Shown here: piece after piece, positions 29,452-38,817 of the stretch | How positions within the stretch are numbered: the stretch's first letter is position 1 | Layout of the letters: each line of letters opens with the position of its first letter | Source of the DNA: CAWKAO01 sp963847665 | GTDB lineage: Bacteria; Actinomycetota; Humimicrobiia; Humimicrobiales; Humimicrobiaceae | Assembly (NCBI GenBank): GCA_963847665.1 | Contig: CAWKAO010000002.1 | Coordinates: 620,001 to 684,000, forward strand | Reading direction: 5' to 3' | Length of the DNA stretch: 64,000 nt | Translations under genes and position numbers: made by a program | The notes under the pieces: generated by a model | Told to the model about the DNA's origin: nothing | The model's database searches: none | What the model saw: only the letters and a program-made list of their open reading frames with translations

Positions 29452-29708
29452 ATTATGTTGTACTCCTTATTCTTTATCTTAAACCTGTCTTAAAAATAAT
29501 TGTGAAATCAATATATAGTATCTAACCTATAAAACTTATTGCTTTACTAAGAATTATATTATTAAAAATTACTCTGTCAATGTAATATTAGTGCAGAAAT
29601 CTGTTTGAGTGATACATACTCTTCTATTATTTTCACCTTTATAGTAAATTAAACAGATATTTTTTAATTCTATAAAAACTTTAGTCAAACAATTACAGGA
29701 GGACTAAT

Positions 29709-30077
29709 ATGCTTGTTTATGCGACCATTTTTATTACTCTGGCTCTTGTATTTTATACTGTAGGTGTATGGGCCGAAAAGATACAAAAAAGATTAAAATT
29801 TTGGCATATGTACCTATTCTGGGTCGGGGTTATTTTTGATACCACAGGAACAACCCTCATGACAAGACTTAGTGATCGTGGATTCAAATTTGACTTTCAT
29901 GATATTACAGGCTTACTGGCAATACTACTGATGCTATTCCATGCTATCTGGGCAACTGTAGTATTGGTTAAAAAGAATGAAAAAATGATTTTAAACTTCC
30001 ATAGATTTAGTATTTTTGTATGGATAATCTGGTTAATACCATACTTAACAGGTTTGATTTTCGGTGTTTCAACGTAA
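29709..30077 (+). CDS. HsmA family (TIGR03987) membrane protein, complete copy
   Basis: A 122-residue protein with four predicted transmembrane segments. MLVYATIFITLALVFYTVG and FWHMYLFWVGVIFDTTGTT, with a conserved HD in FDFHDITGLLAILLMLFH, match the TIGR03987/HsmA family of unknown function. AGGAGG precedes the ATG with good spacing. A truncated second copy, including the upstream leader, lies at 39.7 kb. Confidence 0.83.
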   Translation: MLVYATIFITLALVFYTVGVWAEKIQKRLKFWHMYLFWVGVIFDTTGTTLMTRLSDRGFKFDFHDITGLLAILLMLFHAIWATVVLVKKNEKMILNFHRFSIFVWIIWLIPYLTGLIFGVST

Positions 30078-30129
30078 TATATTTATATGAGATTAAATTT
30101 AAAATTTAGCTTCCTTGTATTATCTTAAT

Positions 30130-30143
30130 TGGAGGCGGCACCC
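30130..30143 (+). repeat. Direct copy of the tRNA-Cys 3' end
   Basis: The 14 bases TGGAGGCGGCACCC here are identical and in the same orientation to the 3' terminus of tRNA-Cys (CCA, discriminator, acceptor strand) at 33156-33169. A GC-rich 14-mer recurring in such AT-rich DNA is unlikely by chance. It could be the far end of an element integrated at tRNA-Cys. No integrase lies between the copies. Confidence 0.55.
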
Positions 30144-30344
30144 CGTTCTGTTAAGAAGGGATAGTAAGATTCAAAGAAGAAAAAATACTAAATAAGACTA
30201 TTGAATATTTTCTCTCCTGTCCATGAAATTCCAATTCAACCACATAAATAAATTACCTTAATCAATAATTTATCTATTTTTATGAATTTTCAATTAGTTA
30301 CCTATACCATTTTATAAAATAAGTCTTTATTATATTATAACAAT

Positions 30345-31973
30345 ATGCATCTTGTTGAAAATGTTAAAAAATTCTTTGAAAAAAGATACAAATTAATAGT
30401 ATTAATCTTTTTTATATTGTTTTTAATTATTAGTTTTTTTTCCGTAAATGATTATGGATACTCTACAGACGAGACGGATCAAAAGAATCTTGGCAATGAC
30501 GCTGCTAAACTTGTTTTAGAAAATGATGGGACTATATATAAAAATATTAATAAATATCATGGTACAACATTTACCTATCTTCTAACTATAATACAGAGAA
30601 TTTTTAATATAGAAAGTATAAGAACAACTCTTTTGCTCAGGCATTACGCTACTTTTTTATTGTTCTATATCTCAGTTATCTTCTTCTATTTTCTTTGCAG
30701 AAATATTTTTAAAAGCTGGAAACTGGGTCTGCTTGGAAGTGTTTTTCTGGTCCTTTCCCCGAGGATATTCGCCGAATCATTTTATAATCCAAAAGACATT
30801 CCTTTTTTATCTTTTTTTATTATTTCTATCTTTACACTTCACAAACTTCTTGAAACCAGGGATGTAAGGTTTGTATTTCTACACGGAATATCCAGTGGTT
30901 TTGCTGTTGGAATAAGAATAATAGGTATAATTATTCCGTTCTTTACCATTATGTTTCTTATTTTTTATCTTTTATTACAGAAAAAACAAAAAAAAGGTTT
31001 AAAAAACACAAAAATTTTTAAAATATTACAATACTCTCTGATTTATTTATTTGTAACTATAGTTGTATTTCTTGTATTGATGCCATCGATGCTACTCGAT
31101 CCTGCAAATAACTTCATTGAAGCAATAAAAACTATGTCTGATTATCCTCTTAATGCCAAATTTCTATATATGGGTCAGAATATATCCAGTATGGAAAATC
31201 TTCCCTGGCACTATCTTCCGGTAAATATAGCAATAATGACGCCGGTAATTTACACCATATTATTTTTTATAGGTCTTGCGTATTTTGTTAGCCGTTTTAG
31301 AAAAAATCTGGTTACTTTTTATACTGCAAACAAATATATAATATTAGCTATATTATGGTTTTTTATTCCGATGCTTTCCCAGATCTTATTAAGTTCCAAT
31401 CTTTATAATGGATGGCGGCAGATGTATTTTATCTATCCAGCATTCCTTATCATTGCTCTTAGCGGTGTAAAGTTTTTATATGATTTCTGCAGACAAAAGA
31501 TGAATATTAAGAAATATAATATAGTAGCTCTAGCCATTACTGCAATTCTAATCATTAATTTGACTTTTACGACACAGCTTATGATAAGACAGCATCCATA
31601 CCAGTATGTATATCATAATATTCTTGCAGGAAAAAATCTGGGAGTGGTAAAGAGTAGGTTTATACTTGATTACTGGGGGCTATCTTTTAAGGATGGACTT
31701 GAATACATTTTAAAGACTGATAAGCGTAAAAGAATAACTTATGCATTAAGATGCGGCTCAAGAGATAGAAGTGAAAACTTGTTTTCGGAATCAGATAAGC
31801 AAAGGCTAGTATTTGTTTCAGATATTAATGAAGCAGATTATTTTTTAAATAATTATAAATGCTCAGAAATAGATTTGGAATCAAGGGGCATAAAACAAGC
31901 ATATTTATTAAATAAAGTATACAGCTTAGTCATAAATGAAGCAGAAATACAAAGTGTTTATAAACTAAGATAG
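30345..31973 (+). CDS. GT-C-fold membrane glycosyltransferase (PMT/ArnT-like)
   Basis: A 542-residue integral membrane protein with about 10-11 hydrophobic segments. The first external loop carries an acidic motif in YGYSTDETDQ, and LVLSPRIFAESFYNPKDIP follows, both as in phospholipid-carrier-dependent glycosyltransferases of the PMT/GT39 type. Such enzymes move a sugar from a polyprenyl-phosphate carrier to lipids or proteins at the outer face of the membrane. The C-terminal about 140 residues are soluble. Donor and acceptor are unknown. It is followed on the opposite strand by a secreted beta-propeller lipoprotein; both sit between the two copies of the tRNA-Cys 3' end. Confidence 0.75.
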   Translation: MHLVENVKKFFEKRYKLIVLIFFILFLIISFFSVNDYGYSTDETDQKNLGNDAAKLVLENDGTIYKNINKYHGTTFTYLLTIIQRIFNIESIRTTLLLRHYATFLLFYISVIFFYFLCRNIFKSWKLGLLGSVFLVLSPRIFAESFYNPKDIPFLSFFIISIFTLHKLLETRDVRFVFLHGISSGFAVGIRIIGIIIPFFTIMFLIFYLLLQKKQKKGLKNTKIFKILQYSLIYLFVTIVVFLVLMPSMLLDPANNFIEAIKTMSDYPLNAKFLYMGQNISSMENLPWHYLPVNIAIMTPVIYTILFFIGLAYFVSRFRKNLVTFYTANKYIILAILWFFIPMLSQILLSSNLYNGWRQMYFIYPAFLIIALSGVKFLYDFCRQKMNIKKYNIVALAITAILIINLTFTTQLMIRQHPYQYVYHNILAGKNLGVVKSRFILDYWGLSFKDGLEYILKTDKRKRITYALRCGSRDRSENLFSESDKQRLVFVSDINEADYFLNNYKCSEIDLESRGIKQAYLLNKVYSLVINEAEIQSVYKLR

Positions 31974-32056
31974 TATCTAACAACCCACCATTAATATCTA
32001 AAAATATATGTCCAAAATCTTTATTTTTTTATTTCGGAATATTCTTTGACACACGG

Positions 32057-33076
32057 TTATCCGTCAGCATTCATGGTATAGATTTCAGAGTTGCCGTCAC
32101 GACGTGATACAAAAACAATCTTTTTACCATCAGGTGACCAGAAAGGGCAAAAATCATATCCTGGATTCTTTGTCAGGTTAGTCACTCCTGAACCATCAGC
32201 ATTCATGGTATAGATTTCATAGTTGCCGTCACGAAAAGATTGGAAAACAATCTTTTTACCGTCAGGTGACCAAAAAGAAGCACCGTCTTCTGATGCGTTG
32301 TTTGTCAGGTTAGTCACTCCTGAACCATCAGCATTCATGGTATAGATTTCATAGTTGCCGTCACGAAAAGATTGGAAAACAATCTTTTTACCGTCAGGTG
32401 ACCAGGAAGGAACTGCATCAACTTCTCGATTCTTTGTCAGGTTAGTCACTCCTGATCCGTCAGCATTCATGGTATAGATTTCATAGTTGCCGTCACGAAG
32501 AGACTGGAAAACAATCTTTTTACCGTCAGGTGACCAGGAAGGGTACAAATCATATCCTGGATTCTTTGTCAGGTTAGTCACTCCTGATCCGTCAGCATTC
32601 ATGGTATAGATTTCATAGTTGCCGTCACGAAGAGATTGGAAAACAATCTTTTTACCGTCAGGTGACCAGGAAGGGTACAAATCATATCCTGGATTCTTTG
32701 TCAGGTTAGTCACTCCTGATCCGTCAGCATTCATGGTATAGATTTCATAGTTGCCGTCACGAAGAGATTGGAAAACAATCTTTTTACCGTCAGGTGACCA
32801 GGGTACAGATTCAGAATCACTTTCTGGATTCTTTGTCAGGTTAGTCACTCCTGATCCGTCAGCATTCATGGTATAGATTTCAGAGTTGCCGTCACGATAT
32901 GATACAAAAACAATCTTTTTACCGTCTGGTGACCAATAAGGTACACCATCATCTGATGGGTTATTTGTCAGGTTTATATTAGCCTCAAAAAGTCTTTTAT
33001 CCGTACAGCTAACTCCCACAGAAAATATAAAAACAAAAAATGCTACTATTAGTCTTAAAATTAATTTTTTATTCAT
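32057..33076 (-). CDS. TolB/WD40-like (PD40) beta-propeller lipoprotein
   Basis: A 339-residue protein. A signal sequence (LILRLIVAFFVFIFSVGVSC) ends in a VSC lipobox-like site. The rest is seven tandem repeats of about 44 residues, each with WSPDGKKIVF, RDGN-EIYTMNADG and SGVTNLT, the PD40 beta-propeller signature of TolB-like proteins. It ends right after EIYTMNADG, so the last blade must close with the N-terminal strand (INLTNNPSDDG), the usual propeller closure. Probably an exported binding or scaffold protein; ligand unknown. Repeats 3 and 4 are nearly identical at DNA level. Confidence 0.85.
   Translation of the reverse strand: MNKKLILRLIVAFFVFIFSVGVSCTDKRLFEANINLTNNPSDDGVPYWSPDGKKIVFVSYRDGNSEIYTMNADGSGVTNLTKNPESDSESVPWSPDGKKIVFQSLRDGNYEIYTMNADGSGVTNLTKNPGYDLYPSWSPDGKKIVFQSLRDGNYEIYTMNADGSGVTNLTKNPGYDLYPSWSPDGKKIVFQSLRDGNYEIYTMNADGSGVTNLTKNREVDAVPSWSPDGKKIVFQSFRDGNYEIYTMNADGSGVTNLTNNASEDGASFWSPDGKKIVFQSFRDGNYEIYTMNADGSGVTNLTKNPGYDFCPFWSPDGKKIVFVSRRDGNSEIYTMNADG
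32060..32960 (-). repeat. 132-base tandem repeats inside the beta-propeller gene
   Basis: The motif tgtcaggttagtcactcctg recurs at 32171, 32303, 32435, 32567, 32699 and 32834, that is every 132 bases with one 135-base step. The unit encodes one 44-residue blade. Adjacent copies differ by only a few bases, which suggests recent amplification by recombination or gene conversion, and this stretch could be mis-assembled in copy number. Confidence 0.9.
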
Positions 33077-33155
33077 TACTTCTCAAATTTAATCATAATT
33101 GTAACAAATAACGTGGTACAAATTTACGTTAAAAATTAAATCTTTGGATAAAAAA

Positions 33156-33229
<74 letters not shown>

Positions 33230-33296
33230 ACCCGATGTGCCAATCTATTATAAGACAAAATATTACAAAATAAAATATTAATGTGAGTACTCAGTT

Positions 33297-34514
33297 TTAT
33301 ATTATTTCTTCAAGCATCTTTGCGACACGCTTAGCTATTGCAAGAGAAGATGTAAGGCCTGGCGAATCTATCCCGACAAGATTTATGCAATTCTGATATT
33401 TTTTATCCTTTTCTATGATGAAATCATAGTGGTCCTTAAGTTTTGCTCTTATGCCGACCTGGTGCAGGCTGATATCTTCTACTTTTAAGTTGGGGAAAAA
33501 TGAATGGACCATCTGATGATAATATTCTTCTGGCCTTGAACTTTTATAATCTTCCTTATTTGCAGGTTTGGAATATGCAGGTCCTATAGTAGCTGTTTTT
33601 CCAATTGAATACCTGCCAGTATCAATATCAAAAGTCGAAGTAATATGCACACCTACAGATTTATTAAGTCTACCTTCCTTAAAAAGTGAGTTAAATTCCT
33701 GAAAAGGAATATTCGCCCTTTCGCCATCAGGATAATATCCAAATGGTACAGGATAAATATTCATGCCGTTTAAAAGCAGTTCACCTCTCCTGGAAGAATA
33801 AAATTTTGCTGACTCCCCTTTGACCGGATCCATAGTAAAATTAAAACCCGGGTTTATCATCTTTGCTATCTCGTCTGAAAAAAGTCCGGCTGCATTTATT
33901 AATATTTTAGTCCTGAATGTCTCAGTGTTGGAACGGGACTGAATTTTTATTAAGAAACTATCTTCTGATGGTTCTATATCTTTGACCTCATTGTCAACAA
34001 GATAAATGACACCATTCGATTCAGAAGACCTATAAATATTCTCAAGAAACTTTGTAGATTCGATTATGCCTGAAGAAGGCACCATTACAGCTTTTTTACC
34101 CTCTACATTGGGCTCGAATCTTTTTATATTTTTACCTTCCAGGATCTGAAGGTCCGGGACACCATTATCCCTGCCAGTATCCAGCACATCGTACAGGTAC
34201 TCTTCTTCAAGTTTATCGGTAGAAATAATCAGCTTTCCTGTTTTAATGCAGGGAATACTGTTTTCTTTGCAGAAATCATAGATAAGTCTATTGCCTTCTA
34301 CGCAAAGCTTAGCTTTTAAAGGTCCTATATCTTTTGGATAATAAATCCCTGCATGTACAACACCAGAATTCCTTGAAGACTGGTTCTCTCCATTTATCTG
34401 TGGATTCTTCTCTATTACGACAATATCGCTTCTTACGTGCTTTGAGATCTCAAGTGCCACGGCACACCCAATAACGCCTCCACCTATGATTGAAATCAAT
34501 ACATCATCAGACAA
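33297..34514 (-). CDS. lhgO: L-2-hydroxyglutarate oxidase/dehydrogenase-like FAD oxidoreductase
   Basis: A 405-residue FAD enzyme of the DAO superfamily. The dinucleotide-binding GGGVIGCAVALEISK is at the N-terminus; SSRNSGVVHAGIYYPKD and GKLIISTDKLEEE are distinctive of the LhgO/L2HGDH group, as are INAAGLFSDEIAKM and HQVGIRAKLKD near the end. The family oxidises L-2-hydroxyglutarate, but in anaerobes the substrate and electron acceptor are often unknown. It lies 2 bases after the AmrS gene on the same strand, so they are likely co-transcribed, although the functional link is not clear. Confidence 0.85.
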   Translation of the reverse strand: MSDDVLISIIGGGVIGCAVALEISKHVRSDIVVIEKNPQINGENQSSRNSGVVHAGIYYPKDIGPLKAKLCVEGNRLIYDFCKENSIPCIKTGKLIISTDKLEEEYLYDVLDTGRDNGVPDLQILEGKNIKRFEPNVEGKKAVMVPSSGIIESTKFLENIYRSSESNGVIYLVDNEVKDIEPSEDSFLIKIQSRSNTETFRTKILINAAGLFSDEIAKMINPGFNFTMDPVKGESAKFYSSRRGELLLNGMNIYPVPFGYYPDGERANIPFQEFNSLFKEGRLNKSVGVHITSTFDIDTGRYSIGKTATIGPAYSKPANKEDYKSSRPEEYYHQMVHSFFPNLKVEDISLHQVGIRAKLKDHYDFIIEKDKKYQNCINLVGIDSPGLTSSLAIAKRVAKMLEEII

Positions 34515-34516
34515 TT

Positions 34517-35524
34517 TTAAAATATCCCGTCTATCTTAGAACTGCAATTGCCACAGAGTCCATTTTGTAAATATTTGCTATTTATATTAAATCCTGATCT
34601 TCTTATGACTTGAGTTCCGCAGTTGTGACACTCCGTATCCTCATAACCTGCCACAGCAATATTTCCACCATATACATACTTTAATCCTGCTTTTTTGCCG
34701 GAGTCTATTGCCCTTTTGATACTATCGATCCGGGTGCCAGGTATCTCTGACTTGTATTGGGGATAGTAAGCGCTTACATGCCATGGTATAGACCTGCTGA
34801 TGCCTGAAATATACCCTGAAATTGCGTCAAGCTCTTCTGTATTGTCATTTAAGCCGGGTATTAAAAGAGTAGTCACCTCGACCCATATTTTTGACTCATA
34901 CATGGTTTTTATATTCTCCAGAACAGGTTTTAATCTGCCCCCACATCTGCTCTTATAAAAATCATCAGAAAAACTTTTCAAATCAACATTTGCCGCGTCG
35001 AGATAGGGCCCTATCATCTCTATGCATTCTGGAGTCATAAAGCCGTTTGTCACGAAAATATTTTTCAACCCACTTTTATTTGCAATGCATGCTGTATCAT
35101 AAGCAAGCTCAAAAAAAACTGTGGGTTCTGTATAGGTATAAGAGACACTCTCGCATCTGGATGCCAGGGCATCTTTAACTATTTTTTCAGGAGATATTTC
35201 TTCTCCTTCTATCCGGTCATGATCGCATGGCATTTGTGATATCTGCCAGTTCTGACAAAAAAAACATTTAAAATTACATCCCATCGTTGCAATGGATAAA
35301 GACATCGTTCCCGGTAGAAAGTGAAATAACGGTTTTTTTTCTATAGGATCTACATTCTCTGAAATGATCTTGTCATAAACAAGACTGTATAATTTCCCTT
35401 CAACATTTTTTCTTACACCACACTTTCCCTTTTCCTGTCCAGGAATAACACATCTATGAGAACAAAGATTGCACCTTAGTTTTAAATCATCAAGTCTTTT
35501 ATAAAGATATGCTTCTTTCATCAT
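34517..35524 (-). CDS. amrS: AmmeMemoRadiSam-system radical SAM enzyme (AmrS)
   Basis: A 335-residue radical SAM protein. The N-terminal zinc-like cysteine set CNLCSHRCVIPGQEKGKCGV, then the radical SAM cluster motif CNFKCFFCQNWQISQ (CxxxCxxC), YTEPTVFFELAYDTA, and C-terminal cysteines CHNCGTQVI/GLCGNC match AmrS, the radical SAM member of the AMMECR1-Memo-RadicalSAM trio. The other two components are not visible in this window. The system's reaction is unknown. The downstream neighbour on the strand is lhgO. Confidence 0.9.
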   Translation of the reverse strand: MMKEAYLYKRLDDLKLRCNLCSHRCVIPGQEKGKCGVRKNVEGKLYSLVYDKIISENVDPIEKKPLFHFLPGTMSLSIATMGCNFKCFFCQNWQISQMPCDHDRIEGEEISPEKIVKDALASRCESVSYTYTEPTVFFELAYDTACIANKSGLKNIFVTNGFMTPECIEMIGPYLDAANVDLKSFSDDFYKSRCGGRLKPVLENIKTMYESKIWVEVTTLLIPGLNDNTEELDAISGYISGISRSIPWHVSAYYPQYKSEIPGTRIDSIKRAIDSGKKAGLKYVYGGNIAVAGYEDTECHNCGTQVIRRSGFNINSKYLQNGLCGNCSSKIDGIF

Positions 35525-35677
35525 CTTATTTCACCCTGGACACTCCATTTTTCTATAACTCTGAAAACCTTAACGACTTTAAATATTTAAAAAAAATAAT
35601 TTATGGAGTACTTTTAATTATACTCGATTATTCACAAGCTAAAAACTGTTTTTCTTTGTTAAAACAGTAAATAATCA

Positions 35678-36031
35678 TTAAAAAATATAAAGGATAAGTA
35701 CAAAAAAAATAAATATAATAAAATTTATTATGCCAAGAATAGCACCAACAAGATATATTGTTTTTCTTTCTAAAATATATGATCCCCTGAAAATACCCCT
35801 GAAGTCTTTTATGCCAAAAATTATTGCTACTATTGATAGGCCTATACTTAGAATGATCAATAATAGAATAAAGAACAGAAAAAAAGTGAACTTTGTAAAT
35901 TCTTCCATTGCACTGATCGGCTGCAGAATATTAAAGCCAAAAGGTTTTCCAGGCACAAGAAGAAAAAAAGCTATGTTTGATAATAGGGCAAGGATACCCG
36001 TGACAAGGGATTCATAAGATATTTTTTTCAT
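35678..36031 (-). CDS. Small membrane protein (DUF4190-like)
   Basis: A 117-residue protein with three hydrophobic segments (residues about 8-27, 46-72 and 92-116). The middle part (LSIGLSIVAIIFGIKDF) has the look of DUF4190-type membrane proteins in which one helix ends in a Gly-Ile-Lys turn. No catalytic residues are seen. It is transcribed towards AmrS; function unknown. Confidence 0.6.
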   Translation of the reverse strand: MKKISYESLVTGILALLSNIAFFLLVPGKPFGFNILQPISAMEEFTKFTFFLFFILLLIILSIGLSIVAIIFGIKDFRGIFRGSYILERKTIYLVGAILGIINFIIFIFFVLILYIF

Positions 36032-36154
36032 ACTTACCTTTCAGATCATTAGTCTTATTCTACCATTTCAAAGATAGAAAAAAGAATCCTGAAAATAAAA
36101 AATTTTGACTCTAATTGCTATTCTCAATATAAGTAATATAATTAATTTACTATT

Positions 36155-36192
36155 GAGCTTTTACGTAACCGGCTAGGTAAAGTCAGTTTTTT
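36155..36192 (+). terminator. Hairpin plus T-run in the leader of the SIMPL gene (attenuator-like)
   Basis: AACCGGCT (36167-36174) can pair with AGTCAGTT (36181-36188) with one mismatch and one G-U pair, and a T-run follows. It lies about 30 bases before the gene start, so it would act within the leader. The sequence from GAGCT to AACCGGCTA resembles the leader at 41256-41277 (GAGCT, TA, CGTAACCG and CTA shared). Confidence 0.5.
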
Positions 36193-36222
36193 ATTTGAAG
36201 ATATTTTTATAAGGAGTTATTA

Positions 36223-36953
36223 ATGGAGCAGAAAAGATCAAATAAAATAATCTATTTTGGAGTTATTCTAGGCATATGCCTTATTATCAGCGCATTGATC
36301 GCCTCATACACATTTTATATTGTCAGATTACCAGAAGACACACTGGCAGTTACAGGCTCTGTCAGGAAACAGGTTACTTCTGATATGGTAAAATGGACCA
36401 CTAATTTTTCAAGGACCATCCCTGCAGAAGAATTGAAATCAGGGTTATGACCAGATGAAAAACGACGAGACAATAGTAATAGCATTTTTTAAAGAAAATG
36501 GTTTCAGTGAACAGGATGTGAATATTTCTCCTGTATTTATGGAACAATTGTACCTGTATGATCCCCTTGCACCAAAGGAAAACATCTTAAGACAAACTGT
36601 TATAATTCAGTCACAGGATGTTGACAAAATAACTTCTATGGCAAAGAACACCCAGAAATTAATAGATGAAGGAGTTATATTCTCTACACAATCCCTGGAA
36701 TATTTTTACACCGGTCTTCCTAGAACTAAGGATAGAACTTATACCTGATGCAATAAATGATGCAAAGCTAAGAGCTCAGAAGATCGCAGAGGGCAGTGGC
36801 AAGGAAATAGGTGCGATTAAATCTGCAAATCTTGGAGTTGTCCAGGTACTGCCTGTAAATTCTACTGAAGTATCTGACTGGGGTGCCTATGATACCTCTA
36901 CAATCGATAAAGAGGTCATGATACCTGTAACAGTTATCTTTACATTGAAGTAA
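36223..36953 (+). pseudogene. SIMPL/DUF541 domain protein, two +1 frameshifts
   Basis: ATG at 36223 with a good AAGGAG site. The N-terminus has one membrane anchor (residues about 9-31), then LAVTGSVRKQVTSDMVKWT, the start of a SIMPL (DUF541) domain. At about 36444 an extra T (GGGTTATGA for GGGTATGA) breaks the frame; the next frame continues YDQMKNDETIVIAFFKENG through STQSLEYFYTGLP. At about 36722 an extra A breaks it again, and the last frame gives ELRIELIPDAINDAKLRAQ and ends at 36953. With both corrected the protein is about 242 residues, normal for the family. Both breaks are single-base insertions, so sequence error is as likely as decay. Confidence 0.85.
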
Positions 36954-36962
36954 CCCTACAAA

Positions 36963-37370
36963 TTATTTTTTACATTTTTTACAGATACCTTCAAGTACGA
37001 CTTTTGATCTCAAGACCTGGAATCTTGAGAATATTTCTTCGGGTATTTCCAGGTTATCAAAGTGATCTCTCTTAATATCAGTTATACTGCTGCATTGTAA
37101 ACACCTGAAATGATGATGGCTGTCTGTATTAGTATCAAACCTTTTAGGTTCACCATAGCCTTCCACAACATCCAATAAGCCGATCCGTGAATAGGTCAAC
37201 AAGGTCCTGTAAACAGTGTCATAGGAAATATTAGGAAAAGTTTTTTTGACTTTATTGAAGAGAATATCTGCGGATGGATGGTCCAAACCTATCAGCTCTG
37301 CATATATCAAAGCACGTTGTGGAGTTATCTTTATGTTATTTTCTTTTAAGAGCTGATTAAATTCTTTCAT
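36963..37370 (-). CDS. Fur/PerR family metalloregulator
   Basis: A 135-residue protein with the Fur winged-helix start KENNIKITPQRALIYAELI, SYDTVYRTLLTYSRIGLLD, the metal-site cluster HHHFRCLQCSSITDI and a second cysteine pair GICKKCKK, forming the structural zinc site (two CxxC). The sequence resembles PerR-type peroxide or iron sensors; which metal it uses is not decided. Target genes are not evident; the SIMPL gene is convergent. Confidence 0.92.
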   Translation of the reverse strand: MKEFNQLLKENNIKITPQRALIYAELIGLDHPSADILFNKVKKTFPNISYDTVYRTLLTYSRIGLLDVVEGYGEPKRFDTNTDSHHHFRCLQCSSITDIKRDHFDNLEIPEEIFSRFQVLRSKVVLEGICKKCKK

Positions 37371-37462
37371 TTTTCTTAAATAATAGTTTTACTTATTTAA
37401 GAATTATAATTGATTATTATACTTATGGCAATAGAATTATGTATAGAAATGCCTATAAGGCT

Positions 37463-38623
37463 TTATAAAATATTTCTCAAAAAGTGAATTTTTTTTATAT
37501 AAAAACTGATTAAAAAACAAATAGGTATTCCCACCAGAGAGACTATTAAAAATTTAATAAGCGGATGGAACGGAAAATCTTTTAATGAGTAGGCTAAAAG
37601 AACTATTATTACTGCATGTATTATAAATACAGTGTATGCACTCCTTGATAATTTCTGAAGAAATTTTGTCTGTTTACCGAATTTCTTTTTAAAGACATAT
37701 ATAACACAGATAGATAAGCTGATGCTTAATATTGATTCCCAGAAAGAGTAGATAAAAGCCTGCCAGCTTAATCCCCCGGAAAATACTTCCATGTTTAAGC
37801 CACTATTTATTTGCATATTAGTAGCATTGATACTTCCAGGAATTATAAAAAAAGGCCAGGAGATTATTGCTGCCATGGAAATATAAGTCCAGTATTTAGC
37901 TTTTTCCCTTGTGATCTTTTCAAACCAGCCGTTTTTAAATGCAATAATGCCAAGAGCAAACAGGAAAATATATTGCGGTGCAAGGCCAAAATTTAGATGT
38001 TTAGTAGTAGCGCTGATCGGGAATCTAAGCCTTAATAAAAAAGTCAGGGATGCAAGAATAAAAATAACAATAAAGATACTTATATTTGATGGAAATCTTA
38101 TGAATAACTGTTTTTTGTTTTCTGTTACTCTTTTGATTATTTCATTGAAGATAGCATATGAAATACTGAAAAGCAGTAAAACATATAAAAACCATAGGGG
38201 CCCGACATCTATTATCCCCTTTTTTAATACATGCTGGAAATAAAAAATAAAATAATTTACTTTTTCCCCTTTAATAATAAAATTGTCCAGGTACATGATC
38301 GAAGGAGTCATTATAAAAATATAAAAAACAAGCGGGATCCCTAATCTTTTAGCCCTGTCTAATAAAAATCTTTTTGGACCTTTGTTGTCCAATGCCATCG
38401 GAATAAAAAACCCTGATATCAGGAAAAAGAGCCCTATTAAAAAACCCTGCATTAAAGAAATAAAAAATGCAAGAATATAAGTGGATGGAAACCCGGTTCT
38501 CTCATAATAATACCAGAACCCTATTGGTCCATAAGTTATCGCAATATGTGCCAGCACCACCAAAATTATCAGGGCCAGTCTTAGATTATCAAAATACAAT
38601 AATCTTTTAGGATTATTTTCCAT
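37463..38623 (-). CDS. Acyltransferase-3 family membrane protein
   Basis: A 386-residue protein with about ten transmembrane segments. RLLYFDNLRLALIILVVLAH at the N-terminus holds the conserved histidine, and ALDNKGPKRFLLDRAKRLGIPL gives the Arg-rich loop of the acyltransferase-3 (OafB/OpgC-like) family. These enzymes transfer acyl groups to envelope glycans. The acceptor is unknown. Single gene, divergently placed relative to nothing obvious. Confidence 0.85.
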   Translation of the reverse strand: MENNPKRLLYFDNLRLALIILVVLAHIAITYGPIGFWYYYERTGFPSTYILAFFISLMQGFLIGLFFLISGFFIPMALDNKGPKRFLLDRAKRLGIPLVFYIFIMTPSIMYLDNFIIKGEKVNYFIFYFQHVLKKGIIDVGPLWFLYVLLLFSISYAIFNEIIKRVTENKKQLFIRFPSNISIFIVIFILASLTFLLRLRFPISATTKHLNFGLAPQYIFLFALGIIAFKNGWFEKITREKAKYWTYISMAAIISWPFFIIPGSINATNMQINSGLNMEVFSGGLSWQAFIYSFWESILSISLSICVIYVFKKKFGKQTKFLQKLSRSAYTVFIIHAVIIVLLAYSLKDFPFHPLIKFLIVSLVGIPICFLISFYIKKIHFLRNIL

Positions 38624-38817
38624 GAATATTTTTTGGATTGAATATAAATTTATATCAGAATACTATCGGATTTTTTAATTAATTAAAAATAAATAAGAAA
38701 GTTAATCTCTTCCCGGTTGGTATTAGCTGGTACCTTCAGTATTTTTATTGGATCTAAATTGCTATAATTTTATTTTAGTGTCCTATTGTTTAGACATATA
38801 ACCATATTTTTTAATTT

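Noticed and set aside
32060..32960. CRISPR array from regular 132-base repeats
   Set aside because: The units are in frame, encode propeller blades, have no spacer structure and are far longer than CRISPR repeats.
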